DNA of 35,375 nucleotides. Source: Betaproteobacteria bacterium. Its GTDB lineage: Bacteria; Pseudomonadota; Gammaproteobacteria; Burkholderiales; SG8-41. Where the stretch lies: the NCBI GenBank assembly GCA_025363575.1, contig JANYDM010000009.1:1-35375 (forward strand), written 5' to 3'. Below the pieces are notes generated by a model that was given only the letters and a program-made list of their open reading frames with translations, was not told the origin of the DNA and did not search any database. The translations under genes were made by a program, and so were the position numbers. Shown here in pieces: positions 17,474-25,855 of the stretch (position 1 is its first letter; each line of letters opens with the position of its first letter).

Positions 17474-18265
17474 CTAGGCGACGAGGGCCGCGGTCAGCGC
17501 TTCGTGCACCTTCGCCTGATCTGCCACGAGGCGTTTTGCGCCTCTTGCCACCGCAAAAACGCGTCCTATCATCAACAACGCAGGTCCGCCATGCGTCACT
17601 AGCTCCGCTGCATTCTGCAACTCACCCAGCGTCGTTGCGGTCTGCTGCATGCCGGGCAGCGATGCGTTCTCAACTATTAAAACAGGCATGTCGGCAGCCA
17701 CACCGCTGGCGATCAGCTTCGCTGCAATGGCCGACGACTGCCCGGCTGCCATGTACATGACCGCACTGTCGGCATTGCAAATACTTTTGACCCAATCGCT
17801 CGCTTCTTCGCCGGCCCCCGCGCGCGGCGTAACGAAGGTTACGTTGCGGCTCATGCCACGCCGGGTAAGCGAGATCTGCAACTCGGCGCTCGCCGCCAGT
17901 GCCGCCGTGACGCCCGGCACGACCTCACAGCGAATACCGGCAGCGCGCAGCGCATCGATTTCTTCCTGCGCGCGGCCGAACAGCATCGGGTCGCCGCCTT
18001 TCAAACGCACGACAACCGCATGCTTGCTCGCAGCGTCGATTAATCGCTTGTTGATAAAACGCTGCCGTGTCGTGTGCTTCCCGCAACGCTTGCCGACCGC
18101 TACCTTTTTCGCGCATCCAGCGAGCGCCAGCGTATCCGGATGCACCAGGGCGTCATAGAAGACGATGTCCGCAGCTGAGAGCAGCCGCGCCGCGCGCAGC
18201 GTCAGAAGATCAGGCGCACCGGGCCCGGCGCCCACCAAGTACACGATGCCGGTTTCAGAAGCCAT
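17474..18265 (-). CDS. cobA: Uroporphyrinogen-III C-methyltransferase (SUMT)
   Basis: A 263-residue tetrapyrrole methylase making precorrin-2 from uroporphyrinogen III, the first step to siroheme. Signatures: VYLVGAGPGAPDLLT (SAM-binding loop), DALVHPDTL, GKRCGKHTTRQ, VVRLKGGDPMLFGRAQEE and VVPGVTAALAASA. It lacks the CysG N-terminal dehydrogenase/chelatase half, so it is a stand-alone SUMT. It lies 2 bp after DUF934 and behind cysI; the obvious role is supplying siroheme for CysI. The assignment is firm; cobA and sumT are alternative names. Confidence 0.94.
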   Translation of the reverse strand: MASETGIVYLVGAGPGAPDLLTLRAARLLSAADIVFYDALVHPDTLALAGCAKKVAVGKRCGKHTTRQRFINKRLIDAASKHAVVVRLKGGDPMLFGRAQEEIDALRAAGIRCEVVPGVTAALAASAELQISLTRRGMSRNVTFVTPRAGAGEEASDWVKSICNADSAVMYMAAGQSSAIAAKLIASGVAADMPVLIVENASLPGMQQTATTLGELQNAAELVTHGGPALLMIGRVFAVARGAKRLVADQAKVHEALTAALVA

Positions 18266-18267
18266 AG

Positions 18268-18798
18268 CTAGGCACTTTCCAGACTGCGCGGCAACGCCGC
18301 GGCTCGGCGCCGGAATAGCGGCTGTGGCCGTTCGACCGACGCCTGATAGCCGTCGCTGAAATCCTCGAGCGCCGCCAGCGCCGCGTGCGCGTCTTCTCCC
18401 GCCCGCAGCGCAAACGCATCAAAGCCGCAGCGCGACAGATAAAACAACTGGTCCCGCAACACGTCGCCGATCGCGCGCAGTTCGCCGCGCCAGCCATACC
18501 GCTCGCGCAGCAGGCGGGCAATGGAATACCCCCGCCCGTCGGTGAACTGCGGAAAATTTATTGCCACCAATTGAAAGTAGCGCAGGTCGGCGGCGACCAG
18601 CGCCGGGTCGTCATGGCTGTCGAGCCATAGGCTCAATCCACCGGGCCGCAGGATTAAAGACTCGCGTTGCCCGCGCCAGACGGCCAGCGGGACAATAATG
18701 TTGCCGTCCGCCGGGACGGCCACGCTACCGTCGGCTGCAGGGCTAAGCAGCTGCCAGTTGTCTGTGACGACCTGGCGTTGCCTGATGATGACTGCCAT
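18268..18798 (-). CDS. DUF934 protein, sulfite-reduction accessory
   Basis: A 176-residue protein of the DUF934 family, no enzymatic activity known to me. Recognisable parts: VIIRQRQVVTDNW at the start, VPLAVWRG, then LRYFQLVAINFPQFTDGRGYS followed by ARLLRERYGWRGELRAIGDV and DQLFYLSRCGFDAF, the conserved core. Start choice: AAGGA on the minus strand is 8 bp from the ATG at 18798; another ATG two codons upstream is only 2 bp from it. It overlaps the cysI 3' end by 56 bp, long for an operon overlap. The constant neighbourhood with cysI suggests a role in assimilatory sulfate reduction, but that is inference from context. Confidence 0.85.
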   Translation of the reverse strand: MAVIIRQRQVVTDNWQLLSPAADGSVAVPADGNIIVPLAVWRGQRESLILRPGGLSLWLDSHDDPALVAADLRYFQLVAINFPQFTDGRGYSIARLLRERYGWRGELRAIGDVLRDQLFYLSRCGFDAFALRAGEDAHAALAALEDFSDGYQASVERPQPLFRRRAAALPRSLESA

Positions 18799-20443
18799 AA
18801 ACATATTCCTTGAAAGGTTCGATGCCGATGCGGCGCACGGCGTCGATAAAACGTTCTTCCTCGCTGTCGCGCCGCTCCAGGTACAGTTCGATCAGGCGCT
18901 CGATAACGTCCGGCACCTCCGCCTGCGATACCGATGGGCCGATCACCTTGCCGAGAGCGGATTCATTGCCTTGCGCGCCGCCGATCGAAATCTGGTAGAA
19001 CTCCGCACCCTGCTTGTCGACGCCGAGTATTCCGATATGACCGATATGGTGGTGGCCGCACGAATTCATGCAGCCGGAAATGTTGAGGTCGAGTTCGCCG
19101 ATGTCATGCAAGTAGTCGAGACGATCGAAACGCCGCTGGATCGCCTCGGCGACGGGGATGGATTTCGCATTCGCCAGCGAGCAAAAATCGCCGCCCGGGC
19201 AGGCGATAATATTGGTGAGCAAACCAATGTTCGGCGTCGCCAGACCCAGCGCCTTTGCCTGCTGCCAAAGTTCGAACAGGTCATCTTGACGCACGTCGGC
19301 CAGAACCAGGTTCTGCTCGTGCGACACACGCAGTTCGCCGAAGCTATAGTGGTCTGCAAGATCGGCGACCGCATCCATCTGATCGGCGGTCACGTCGCCC
19401 GGTGGTACGCCTGTCTTCTTGAGCGATAGCGTAACGGCAGCATAGCCCGCGACTTTGTGCGGCTGCACGTTGCGCCGCACCCAGTTGCTAAACCCTTTGT
19501 CGCGTGCGATTGCCAGCACGTACGCCGAAGACAACGCGTCCGACTTGCGATGATGCGGTCGCGTAAAACGCCCTTCTATGCGCTGCACTTCTTCGCGCGT
19601 CAGGGTGGATGGTCCGCCTTTGAGATGCGACCACTCCTCTTCCACCCGCGCACGAAACACTTCCGGCGTCACTTCCTTGACTAGAATTTTGATGCGCGCG
19701 CGGTATTTATTGTCGCGCCGGCCGTAGCGGTTATAAATGCGCAGAATGGCATCGAGATAGGTGAGCAGATCCTGCCACGGCAAAAACTCGCGCATGACGG
19801 CGCCGAGCAGCGGCGTGCGGCCCAGGCCGCCGCCGGCCAGCACGCGAAAGCCGATATTGCCCGCGGCATCGCGCCGTGCGTGCAAACCAATATCGTGCAC
19901 CTGGGTGGCGGCACGGTCGGCCTCGCTGCCGCTGACTGCGATCTTGAACTTGCGCGGCAGATAAGCAAATTCGGGATGCAACGTCGACCACTCGCGGATG
20001 ATCTCGCACCACACCAGCGGGTCGACGATCTCATCGGGCGCCGTTCCCGCGAAGTGGTCTGTCGTCGTGTTTCTGATGCAATTGCCGCTGGTCTGGATCG
20101 CGTGCATCTGCACGGTGGCCAACTCGGCCAGAATATCGGGCACGTCCTGTAACCGGGGCCAATTGAACTGAATGTTTTGACGCGTGCTGAAATGGCCGTA
20201 GCCGCGATCCCACTTGCGCGCAATATGCGCAAGCGCCCGCATCTGCCGTGACGCCAGCAACCCATAAGGAATCGCGACTCGCAGCATGGGCGCGAATCTC
20301 TGTATATAAAGCCCGTTTTGCAACCTGACCGGGCGAAAGTCGTCCTCGGACAACTCGCCGGCAAGAAATCGCCGCGTTTGGTCCCGAAATTGAGCAACCC
20401 GTTCGTCTACCAGTCGCTGGTCGATTTCGTCGTATAGGTACAT
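18743..20443 (-). CDS. cysI: Assimilatory sulfite reductase, hemoprotein subunit
   Basis: A 566-residue nitrite/sulfite reductase-type protein. Two ferredoxin-like half-domains are visible, including RWDRGYGHFSTRQN-like text (KWDRGYGHFSTRQNIQF) and GNCIRNTTTDHFAG. The siroheme/4Fe-4S cysteines are C415-x5-C421 (ACPGGDFC) and C458-x3-C462 (GCMNSC). It reduces sulfite to sulfide, using siroheme built via CobA. Start choice: ATG at 20443 (MYLYDEIDQRLVDERV); a TTG 14 codons upstream would add residues unlike the family. No CysJ flavoprotein is nearby, so the electron donor may be ferredoxin or another reductase. Substrate sulfite is inferred from the CysB, DUF934 and cobA context. It is divergent from cysB across an AT-rich promoter region. 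Confidence 0.93.
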   Translation of the reverse strand: MYLYDEIDQRLVDERVAQFRDQTRRFLAGELSEDDFRPVRLQNGLYIQRFAPMLRVAIPYGLLASRQMRALAHIARKWDRGYGHFSTRQNIQFNWPRLQDVPDILAELATVQMHAIQTSGNCIRNTTTDHFAGTAPDEIVDPLVWCEIIREWSTLHPEFAYLPRKFKIAVSGSEADRAATQVHDIGLHARRDAAGNIGFRVLAGGGLGRTPLLGAVMREFLPWQDLLTYLDAILRIYNRYGRRDNKYRARIKILVKEVTPEVFRARVEEEWSHLKGGPSTLTREEVQRIEGRFTRPHHRKSDALSSAYVLAIARDKGFSNWVRRNVQPHKVAGYAAVTLSLKKTGVPPGDVTADQMDAVADLADHYSFGELRVSHEQNLVLADVRQDDLFELWQQAKALGLATPNIGLLTNIIACPGGDFCSLANAKSIPVAEAIQRRFDRLDYLHDIGELDLNISGCMNSCGHHHIGHIGILGVDKQGAEFYQISIGGAQGNESALGKVIGPSVSQAEVPDVIERLIELYLERRDSEEERFIDAVRRIGIEPFKEYVYGSHHQATPGRHRQLAAA

Positions 20444-20554
20444 GAAAACTTGCCACTTTTCTTTTGCGGAAAGGCATCCTATCAATGCGTGCTTATATCC
20501 AGAACGAATATTATGTTAGTATTATATAACTTAATTATTTATCAGATATAATTC
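20444..20554. promoter_or_regulatory. AT-rich divergent cysI/cysB control region
   Basis: A 111-bp spacer whose right half (about 20486-20554) is markedly AT-rich against GC-rich surroundings. It contains overlapping TATAAT-like hexamers on both strands, for instance TATAAC at 20525-20530, and a GTTA/TAAC dyad at 20515-20530. CysB-type regulators bind AT-rich sites, and LysR regulators commonly control the divergent gene. The exact promoters cannot be fixed by eye. Confidence 0.55.
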
Positions 20555-21499
20555 ATGAAGTTACAGCAACTCCGCTATCTGGTCGAAGTAGAACGCCAAG
20601 GACTAAATTTGTCGGTTGCAGCGAATAAACTGCACACATCGCAGCCGGGCATCAGCAAACAAATCAAGCTGCTGGAGGATGAACTTGGCGTAGATATTTT
20701 TGTGCGCAATGGAAAACGCGTGAGCGCGGTGACGCCGCCCGGCAAGGCGATCATCGAGATCGCACAGCGCATTCTGCATGAAACGGACAACCTCAAACAG
20801 GCGGCGCAGGATTATGCGGATGAAGACAGCGGCAAGCTGACGATAGCCACCACGCATGCACAGGCGCGCTATGCATTGCCGGACGTGGTGCAACGCTTCA
20901 GCCAGCGTTATCCCAAGGTAAAGCTGGGACTTATGCAGGGAAACCCGATGCAGGTCTGCCAGTACGCGCTCGCCGGTCAAGCGGACTTTTGCATCGCCAC
21001 GGAAGCAATCGGCACGTTCGAAGACCTCGTCATGCTGCCTTGCTATGCATGGAACCGCTGCGTGATCGCCCCGCCTGACCACCCGATACTCAGGCAAAAA
21101 TCGCTGACGCTCGAAAGCATCGCGAAATACCCGGTGATTACCTACGATTTCGCATTCACCGGACGGTCGCTGATCAATCGCGCGTTCGAAACGCGCGGCC
21201 TCAAGCCCAATGTAATACTGACGGCGATCGATTCAGACGTCATCAAGACATACGTTGCGCTAGGGCTCGGCATCGGCATACTGGCGCAAATGGCGTTCGA
21301 CCCCGCGCGCGATACCAATCTGCGCGCGCTGGACGCCAGCCATCTCTTTGAATCCAGCACGACTCGCATCGGCGTACCGCGCAACGCCTACCTGCGCGGC
21401 TACGTCTACGATTTCATCGAGATGTTCGCGCCGCATCTTTCGCGCAAGGTTGTCGATGGCGCGGTGCACAGCAAGGCGCACATCGACTACGACTTGTGA
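20555..21499 (+). CDS. cysB: CysB-like LysR-type regulator of sulfur assimilation
   Basis: A 314-residue LysR-type regulator. The winged helix spans residues 1-60 (MKLQQLRYLVEVERQGLNLSVAA, LHTSQPGISKQIKLLEDELG). The effector domain matches CysB/Cbl: THAQARYALPDVVQRF, PKVKLGLMQGNPMQV, ITYDFAFTGRSLINRAFE, TAIDSDVIKTYVALGLGIG. CysB activates cysteine biosynthesis genes with acetylserine as inducer. Divergence from cysI makes that its likely target. The ATG has no clear Shine-Dalgarno sequence. Paralogue Cbl is an alternative, but the genomic position favours CysB. Confidence 0.93.
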   Translation: MKLQQLRYLVEVERQGLNLSVAANKLHTSQPGISKQIKLLEDELGVDIFVRNGKRVSAVTPPGKAIIEIAQRILHETDNLKQAAQDYADEDSGKLTIATTHAQARYALPDVVQRFSQRYPKVKLGLMQGNPMQVCQYALAGQADFCIATEAIGTFEDLVMLPCYAWNRCVIAPPDHPILRQKSLTLESIAKYPVITYDFAFTGRSLINRAFETRGLKPNVILTAIDSDVIKTYVALGLGIGILAQMAFDPARDTNLRALDASHLFESSTTRIGVPRNAYLRGYVYDFIEMFAPHLSRKVVDGAVHSKAHIDYDL

Positions 21500-21532
21500 C
21501 GCCAGGCGCAATCGTGGATCGCAAGGCGGCCG

Positions 21533-22075
21533 TCAAAACAGCCGCGCCAGCGTGCTAATCAGCTTTTCGTCGTCCCAATTCAACTCGCCGGTATGCGCAT
21601 AGCGGATGCGGCCGTCCGCACCGACGATAAAACTCGCCGGCAATCCCCTTACCCGCCACTCTTTCATGGCCGCGCTGCTGTGATCGCGCAGGATGGTGAA
21701 ATCGAGCGGGAGCTTCTGCAAAAACTCCGCGATGCGCGCCTCCGATTCGCCCACGTTCACTGCAAGCACGACAAAAGGCTTGCCGGAAAAACGGCTCTTG
21801 AGACGTTGCATCGACGGCATTTCTTCGCGGCAGGGCTCACACCACGTGGCCCAGTAATTTACGAGCACCACCTTGCCGCGGTAGTCAGTGAGACGGTGCC
21901 GGCGTCCGCTCAGGTCGGCCAGTTCGAGCGCCGGAGTCGCGCCGCCGTTCCATGATTTCAGTTCCTGCGCCCACGACGCGCTGCTTGCCGCCAGCAACGC
22001 GCCGAGCAGCCACCCGGCGCGGCACGCGCCAGCCGCAATGAGCCTCCAGGGGCCCGCGCGCAATCGAAAATGCAT
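21533..22075 (-). CDS. Secreted TlpA/ResA-like thioredoxin
   Basis: A 180-residue protein with a signal peptide (basic start, hydrophobic stretch GWLLGALLAASSASWA, cleavage near residue 36). A thioredoxin-fold domain of the TlpA/AhpC-TSA type follows, with active site W78-C79-E-P-C82 in LVNYWATWCEPCREEMPSM. It ends with the cis-proline segment GLPASFIVG. Such proteins reduce or exchange disulfides in the periplasm, for instance in cytochrome c maturation. Substrate unknown. It lies 33 bp from the convergent cysB stop and behind the transglutaminase-like gene, separated by a hairpin, so co-transcription with that gene is uncertain. A good ribosome-binding site is not seen. Confidence 0.9.
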   Translation of the reverse strand: MHFRLRAGPWRLIAAGACRAGWLLGALLAASSASWAQELKSWNGGATPALELADLSGRRHRLTDYRGKVVLVNYWATWCEPCREEMPSMQRLKSRFSGKPFVVLAVNVGESEARIAEFLQKLPLDFTILRDHSSAAMKEWRVRGLPASFIVGADGRIRYAHTGELNWDDEKLISTLARLF

Positions 22076-22092
22076 TTTGAAAAAAGTGTGAC

Positions 22093-22116
22093 GGCGACCG
22101 GAAAATTCCGGCCGCC
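22093..22116 (-). terminator. Hairpin between transglutaminase-like gene and tlpA-like gene
   Basis: A near-perfect 11-bp stem: GGCGGCCGGAA pairs with TTCCGGTCGCC (one G-U pair), with a minimal loop. On the minus strand it is followed, after 7 nt, by six T (22080-22085). The delayed T-run makes it a weak or attenuating terminator. Confidence 0.45.
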
Positions 22117-22134
22117 CTGAGCGCAGGGCACGCG

Positions 22135-23244
22135 TCAGAGGGAAGTCAGCTCCTGCACCGTCATCTCATAGCGGAAGTTGTCCGGGTCGAGGCTGTCGAA
22201 CCGGCCTGCCGCGGTTTCCGCCTGCGGATACATTAGAAACCCAATTTTGCCGTACGCCGATTTCGGCAACGTGACGTCATGCGCGGTGTTGAACGCAAGC
22301 CAATTCATTTCCCACGCACCGAAAAGCTTGGCACGCGCGGCCTTGACCTGTGCATCGTCCAGCGGGAGCAACACACCGCCGCCTTTTTCCTCGAGCACGA
22401 CCTTGCGCACATCCGCCGGATCCACCGGTATCCAGCCATAAGAGGCGGAGTAAAACTCGGCGCGGCAATGTTGCGCCCGAGTGATGTTGTCCGTACCGAC
22501 GCCCAGGCTGCGATAGCCGAATTCAGACTTCGCGACGCGCACGCCGTAAAGGTCGCGCGCCGGAATGCCGGTCGCACGCGCAAGGCCGACGAACAGCGCG
22601 TTAAGATCGGCGCATTTTCCGCCCAGATTCTTCGACTCGAGCAGGTACTTGATGTCGCCGACGCCGCAGCCGCGCGTCTTAGGATCACGGTAGGTATTGT
22701 CGACGATCCACTCGTAGATTGCGCGCGCTTTCTCGACATCGCCCCCGCGCACACCTTTGGTGATTTCGCGCGCGGTATCGCGCACGATGCCGTCGGTCGG
22801 AATCAGTTCGGTCGACGCCAGGTAACGCTGCAACTCGGCGCGGTCGGCCTTGGCCCCGCTGCCCGGCTTGCTCAAATCGACCGCGCGGTCAATTGTTGCG
22901 AAACGGCTGGTCAGTCGCACTGCCGGCACCATGTCCGAGCCGGCAGCCTCGAAATAAAGCATTTCGGCGCCGTACTTGCCGTCGCTCACGAGCGTAGCAG
23001 TACCACCTTCAACGCTCCAGGTGTTGCCGAGATTCTTCTGATAATCGGTGTCGCCGGCCATCTGCAGCGGCAACCACACGCGCGAAGTACCCGCAGGCTT
23101 GATTACCCCCACCTTGGTCGTGACCTCGAATACGCGCCACTTGGCAGCCGCGGCGTATGCAGATAGCGAAAACTGCGGCAACACCGAGACTGCAGCGGCC
23201 GCCGGCAGCAAGGATGTGGTCTTGATGAAATCACGTCTGTTCAT
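22135..23244 (-). CDS. Tat-exported transglutaminase-like protein
   Basis: A 369-residue protein with a twin-arginine signal (MNRRDFIKTTSLLPAAAA, cleavage near AYA-AAA). A central transglutaminase-like domain carries a full catalytic triad: C211 in GGKCADLNALFVGLARATG, H259 in QHCRAEFY and D275 in WIPVDPADV. AIYEWIVDNTYRD precedes the domain, as in transglutaminase-like families. The N-terminal 130 residues resemble a beta-rich accessory domain. These enzymes are usually cysteine peptidases or amidases; the substrate here is unknown. It is preceded by AAGG at suitable spacing. The Tat signal suggests folding before export, perhaps to protect the active cysteine. The nearby periplasmic thioredoxin could keep it reduced, which is speculation. 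Confidence 0.85.
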   Translation of the reverse strand: MNRRDFIKTTSLLPAAAAVSVLPQFSLSAYAAAAKWRVFEVTTKVGVIKPAGTSRVWLPLQMAGDTDYQKNLGNTWSVEGGTATLVSDGKYGAEMLYFEAAGSDMVPAVRLTSRFATIDRAVDLSKPGSGAKADRAELQRYLASTELIPTDGIVRDTAREITKGVRGGDVEKARAIYEWIVDNTYRDPKTRGCGVGDIKYLLESKNLGGKCADLNALFVGLARATGIPARDLYGVRVAKSEFGYRSLGVGTDNITRAQHCRAEFYSASYGWIPVDPADVRKVVLEEKGGGVLLPLDDAQVKAARAKLFGAWEMNWLAFNTAHDVTLPKSAYGKIGFLMYPQAETAAGRFDSLDPDNFRYEMTVQELTSL

Positions 23245-23444
23245 GGCGAAACCTTTTCAATGTTCTTGACTATGCTATGCGATTGATGGACCGCCCACGT
23301 GCACGACGCGACATGTCGCTCAGGGCGATGGCGGCCTGAACAGGTGGCCGAAAAACGCAAGCCGAATAGCAAGCCGAATAATATGGGAATGGATTTTCAC
23401 GCAGCGAGTAGCATACAATCGGCAGAGGGATTGCTCAAGCGCGC

Positions 23445-24980
23445 CTAGGCTGCGCGCTGTACGAAATCGCGCAGCCGAAATCCCAGCGCCCACAGCGCCG
23501 CAAAATAAGTCGCGCCGCCAAGCAGAACGACGCCGGTGAGCCGCAGAATTTTGGCGAGCCCGCTGGTGGCGAGCCACGCCGAGTCGCTGCCCGCGGCCAA
23601 CCACAGGCACGCGCACATCACGCCGATCGCGATTACAATTTTGAGCGAGAAAAGCGCCCAGCCGGGGCGCGGCGCATAAATGCCGAAGCGCCGCAACTTG
23701 TAATAAAGCAAACCGGCATTCAGGCAGGCCCCCAGGCCGATCGCGAGCGCGAGACCCGCGTGCTGCAGAGCGCCGATAAACGCAAGATTCATGGCCTGGG
23801 TCGCGAGCAGCGCGACAATCGCGATTTTCACCGGCGTGCGTATGTTCTGTCGCGCATAGAAGCCCGGCGCTAGCACCTTGACGAGTATGAGACCGAGCAG
23901 CCCGACGCTGTAAGCGACCAGCGCATTGCGCGTCATCAACACGTCGTGCACCGAAAACTCGCCGTAATGAAATAGCGTGGCAATCAGCGGCACGGCGAGC
24001 ACTGCCAGCGCGGCCGCAGCAGGCAGTGCGAGCATCAACGTCAGGCGCAGCCCCCAATCGAGCAGTTTCGAATATTCCTCGGGCGATTGGTCGGCGTAGT
24101 GCTTGGCGAGGCTCGGTAACAGAATAGTGCCAAGCGCGACACCGAGGATGCCCGTGGGAAACTCCATCAGCCGGTCTGCATAATAGAGCCAGGAGACGCT
24201 GCCGGACACCAGAAACGATGCGAAGATCGTATTGATCAGCAGGCTCACCTGCCCGATCGATACGCCGAACACCGCAGGCCCCATTTGCTTCAGGACACGC
24301 CATACGCCGGCGTCATTGAAGGTCGGGCGAAAACGCGGCAGCATTTTCAGGCGCAGCAGGAACGGCACTTGAAACGCGAGTTGTAGAATACCGCCGCAAA
24401 ACACCGCCCACGCCAGCGCTTTGACCGGCGGATCGAAATACGGCGCGGCCCACAGCGCAAATCCGATAAATGTGAGATTGAGCAGCGCCGGCGTCAGCGC
24501 GGGGACGGAGAAGCGGCTGTAAGTATTGAGAATGCCGCCGGCAAGCGACACCAGAGAAATGAAAAAGATGTAGGGAAACGTGATGCGCAGCAGGCTGATG
24601 GTCAGTGCGAATTTGTCCGGTGTCGCCGCGAACCCCGGCGCGCTGACATAAACGACGAACGGCGCCGCGGCAATACCGATCAACGTGATGATCGCCAGCG
24701 CCAGGGCTAGCAGTCCAGACACATGGTCGACCAGCAGCCGCGTATCGGCCTCGCCTCGGCGGTTTTTGTATTCCGCCAGAATGGGCACGAATGCCTGCGA
24801 AAACGCGCCCTCGGCAAACAGCCTGCGCAGCAGGTTCGGAATCTTGAAGGCAACGAAGAACGCGTCGGTCGCCAGCCCGGCGCCAAACGCGCGCGCGACG
24901 ACTGTATCGCGGACGAAGCCGAGCATGCGCGAGAGCAGCGTCATGCTGCTGACCGCAGCGAGCGCTTTGAGGAGATTCAT
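23445..24980 (-). CDS. murJ: Lipid II flippase MurJ (MviN)
   Basis: A 511-residue polytopic membrane protein of the MurJ/MviN family, about 14 transmembrane segments. Signatures: [23 protein letters not shown] at the start (written in parts: [16 protein letters not shown]), [32 protein letters not shown] and [11 protein letters not shown]. It flips lipid II to the periplasm for peptidoglycan synthesis. Start choice: ATG at 24980 ([13 protein letters not shown]); the upstream TTG adds eleven atypical residues. It is divergent from rpsT, a conserved arrangement in beta- and gammaproteobacteria. A 200-bp stretch between its stop and the transglutaminase-like gene contains nothing I recognise. 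Confidence 0.96.
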   Translation of the reverse strand: MNLLKALAAVSSMTLLSRMLGFVRDTVVARAFGAGLATDAFFVAFKIPNLLRRLFAEGAFSQAFVPILAEYKNRRGEADTRLLVDHVSGLLALALAIITLIGIAAAPFVVYVSAPGFAATPDKFALTISLLRITFPYIFFISLVSLAGGILNTYSRFSVPALTPALLNLTFIGFALWAAPYFDPPVKALAWAVFCGGILQLAFQVPFLLRLKMLPRFRPTFNDAGVWRVLKQMGPAVFGVSIGQVSLLINTIFASFLVSGSVSWLYYADRLMEFPTGILGVALGTILLPSLAKHYADQSPEEYSKLLDWGLRLTLMLALPAAAALAVLAVPLIATLFHYGEFSVHDVLMTRNALVAYSVGLLGLILVKVLAPGFYARQNIRTPVKIAIVALLATQAMNLAFIGALQHAGLALAIGLGACLNAGLLYYKLRRFGIYAPRPGWALFSLKIVIAIGVMCACLWLAAGSDSAWLATSGLAKILRLTGVVLLGGATYFAALWALGFRLRDFVQRAA

Positions 24981-25028
24981 GAATAGGGAGACAGGGCCGT
25001 AAAGGCGAGGCAAAACTCTTGATTTTTC

Positions 25029-25057
25029 TTGCTAAAGCGGCGCAACGCTCGTATCAT
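25029..25057 (+). promoter_or_regulatory. Sigma-70 promoter of rpsT
   Basis: TTGCTA (25029-25034), a 17-bp spacer and TATCAT (25052-25057) place the start of transcription near 25064, about 29 bp before the rpsT start codon. This fits a strong constitutive promoter of a ribosomal protein gene. Confidence 0.7.
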
Positions 25058-25092
25058 AGCGCCCTTTTTCACCACCGGTTTGTGGAGTCAAT

Positions 25093-25356
25093 ATGGCCAA
25101 TATAGCATCCGCCCGCAAAGCCGCGCGCCAGAGCGAAAAGCGCCGCGTGCTCAATGCGAGTCAGCGTTCCGAATTGCGCAGCGCCATCAAGCGCGTCAGA
25201 AAAGCCATCGAAGGGGGCGACAAGGTCGCGGCCCGCGCGGTGTTGCGCGAATCGACCAAAGTGCTCGACTCGATCGCGGACAAGAAGATCATTCACAAGA
25301 ACAAAGCCTCGCGCCACAAGAGCCGCCTGTCCGCCGCCATCAAGGCGATGGCCTAG
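25093..25356 (+). CDS. rpsT: 30S ribosomal protein S20
   Basis: An 87-residue, highly basic helical protein: [18 protein letters not shown], then [14 protein letters not shown] and [19 protein letters not shown], the classic bS20 pattern. It binds 16S rRNA during 30S assembly. GTGGAG just upstream serves as ribosome-binding site. It is monocistronic, divergent from murJ. Its stop codon TAG is the complement of the opposing gene's stop, the two sharing the tetranucleotide CTAG at 25353-25356. Confidence 0.98.
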   Translation: MANIASARKAARQSEKRRVLNASQRSELRSAIKRVRKAIEGGDKVAARAVLRESTKVLDSIADKKIIHKNKASRHKSRLSAAIKAMA

Positions 25357-25697
25357 GTTTCTTGTTTTGCGGGCGGCGGCACGAATGCCGGCCCGCCCGC
25401 CGGCGCTTCGGGCCTTTCCCGCTTGCGCCCCGGCCGCAGCGTCAATTCGTTGTCGCGCGCAAAGCCGAACAGAAAACTGTAGGCCGGCGGATCGATTTTC
25501 TCCAGCTCGCGGTCTACTACGACACAGCGCACCCCCGCCGACATCACCGGCTTGAGGTATGGCGAATAACTCAGGTGTCTGTCTTCGCTGAATACCGACA
25601 TCATCCCGCACAGGCGCTCGGCCCAGTCGCTGGGGCGGAACGTACCGCCGGCGGTGGTCGTGCCGACGATGACGATTTCGAGCGCATCTTCGAACAT
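25353..25697 (-). CDS. DUF3579 protein
   Basis: A 114-residue protein of the DUF3579 family, found mainly in betaproteobacteria; function unknown to me. The core is [17 protein letters not shown], then [20 protein letters not shown] and [14 protein letters not shown]. The C-terminal tail (about 25 residues, rich in Pro, Gly and Arg) is variable-looking. No signal peptide, so cytoplasmic. It is encoded upstream of, and divergent from, argD, a position I recall for this family, and it converges on rpsT with a 4-bp overlap at the stop codons. Confidence 0.85.
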   Translation of the reverse strand: MFEDALEIVIVGTTTAGGTFRPSDWAERLCGMMSVFSEDRHLSYSPYLKPVMSAGVRCVVVDRELEKIDPPAYSFLFGFARDNELTLRPGRKRERPEAPAGGPAFVPPPAKQET

Positions 25698-25759
25698 GAG
25701 GGCTGCTTCGGATGGAAACCGCGCTAGTTTACCAGCGGCGGACGTCCTGAAAATTTCAC

Positions 25760-25788
25760 TTGCGTCCGGACTCGTGTTTGGATAAATA
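25760..25788 (+). promoter_or_regulatory. Candidate argD promoter
   Basis: TTGCGT (25760-25765), a 17-bp spacer and TAAATA (25783-25788) predict a start near 25795 and a leader of about 60 nt containing the hairpin at 25814-25842. The hexamers are fair, not excellent. Confidence 0.4.
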
Positions 25789-25813
25789 TAGCCACGGTAG
25801 TGACGGGTAGCAC

Positions 25814-25842
25814 ACGGCGGCGGCAGCCGCCGTATTGTTTTT
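25814..25842 (+). terminator. Terminator-like hairpin in the argD leader (possible attenuator)
   Basis: A perfect 8-bp GC-rich stem, ACGGCGGC, loop GGCA, GCCGCCGT, followed by ATTGTTTTT. It ends 13 bp before the argD start codon, and no plus-strand gene lies between rpsT and argD to need it. Any argD transcript starting upstream must pass through it, so it is a candidate attenuator. Confidence 0.65.
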
Positions 25843-25855
25843 CAGGGTGGATTTT

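Noticed and set aside
20443..20485. Longer cysI beginning at an upstream TTG
   Set aside because: The added 14 residues are unlike the family and would eat into the divergent control region; ATG at 20443 fits better.
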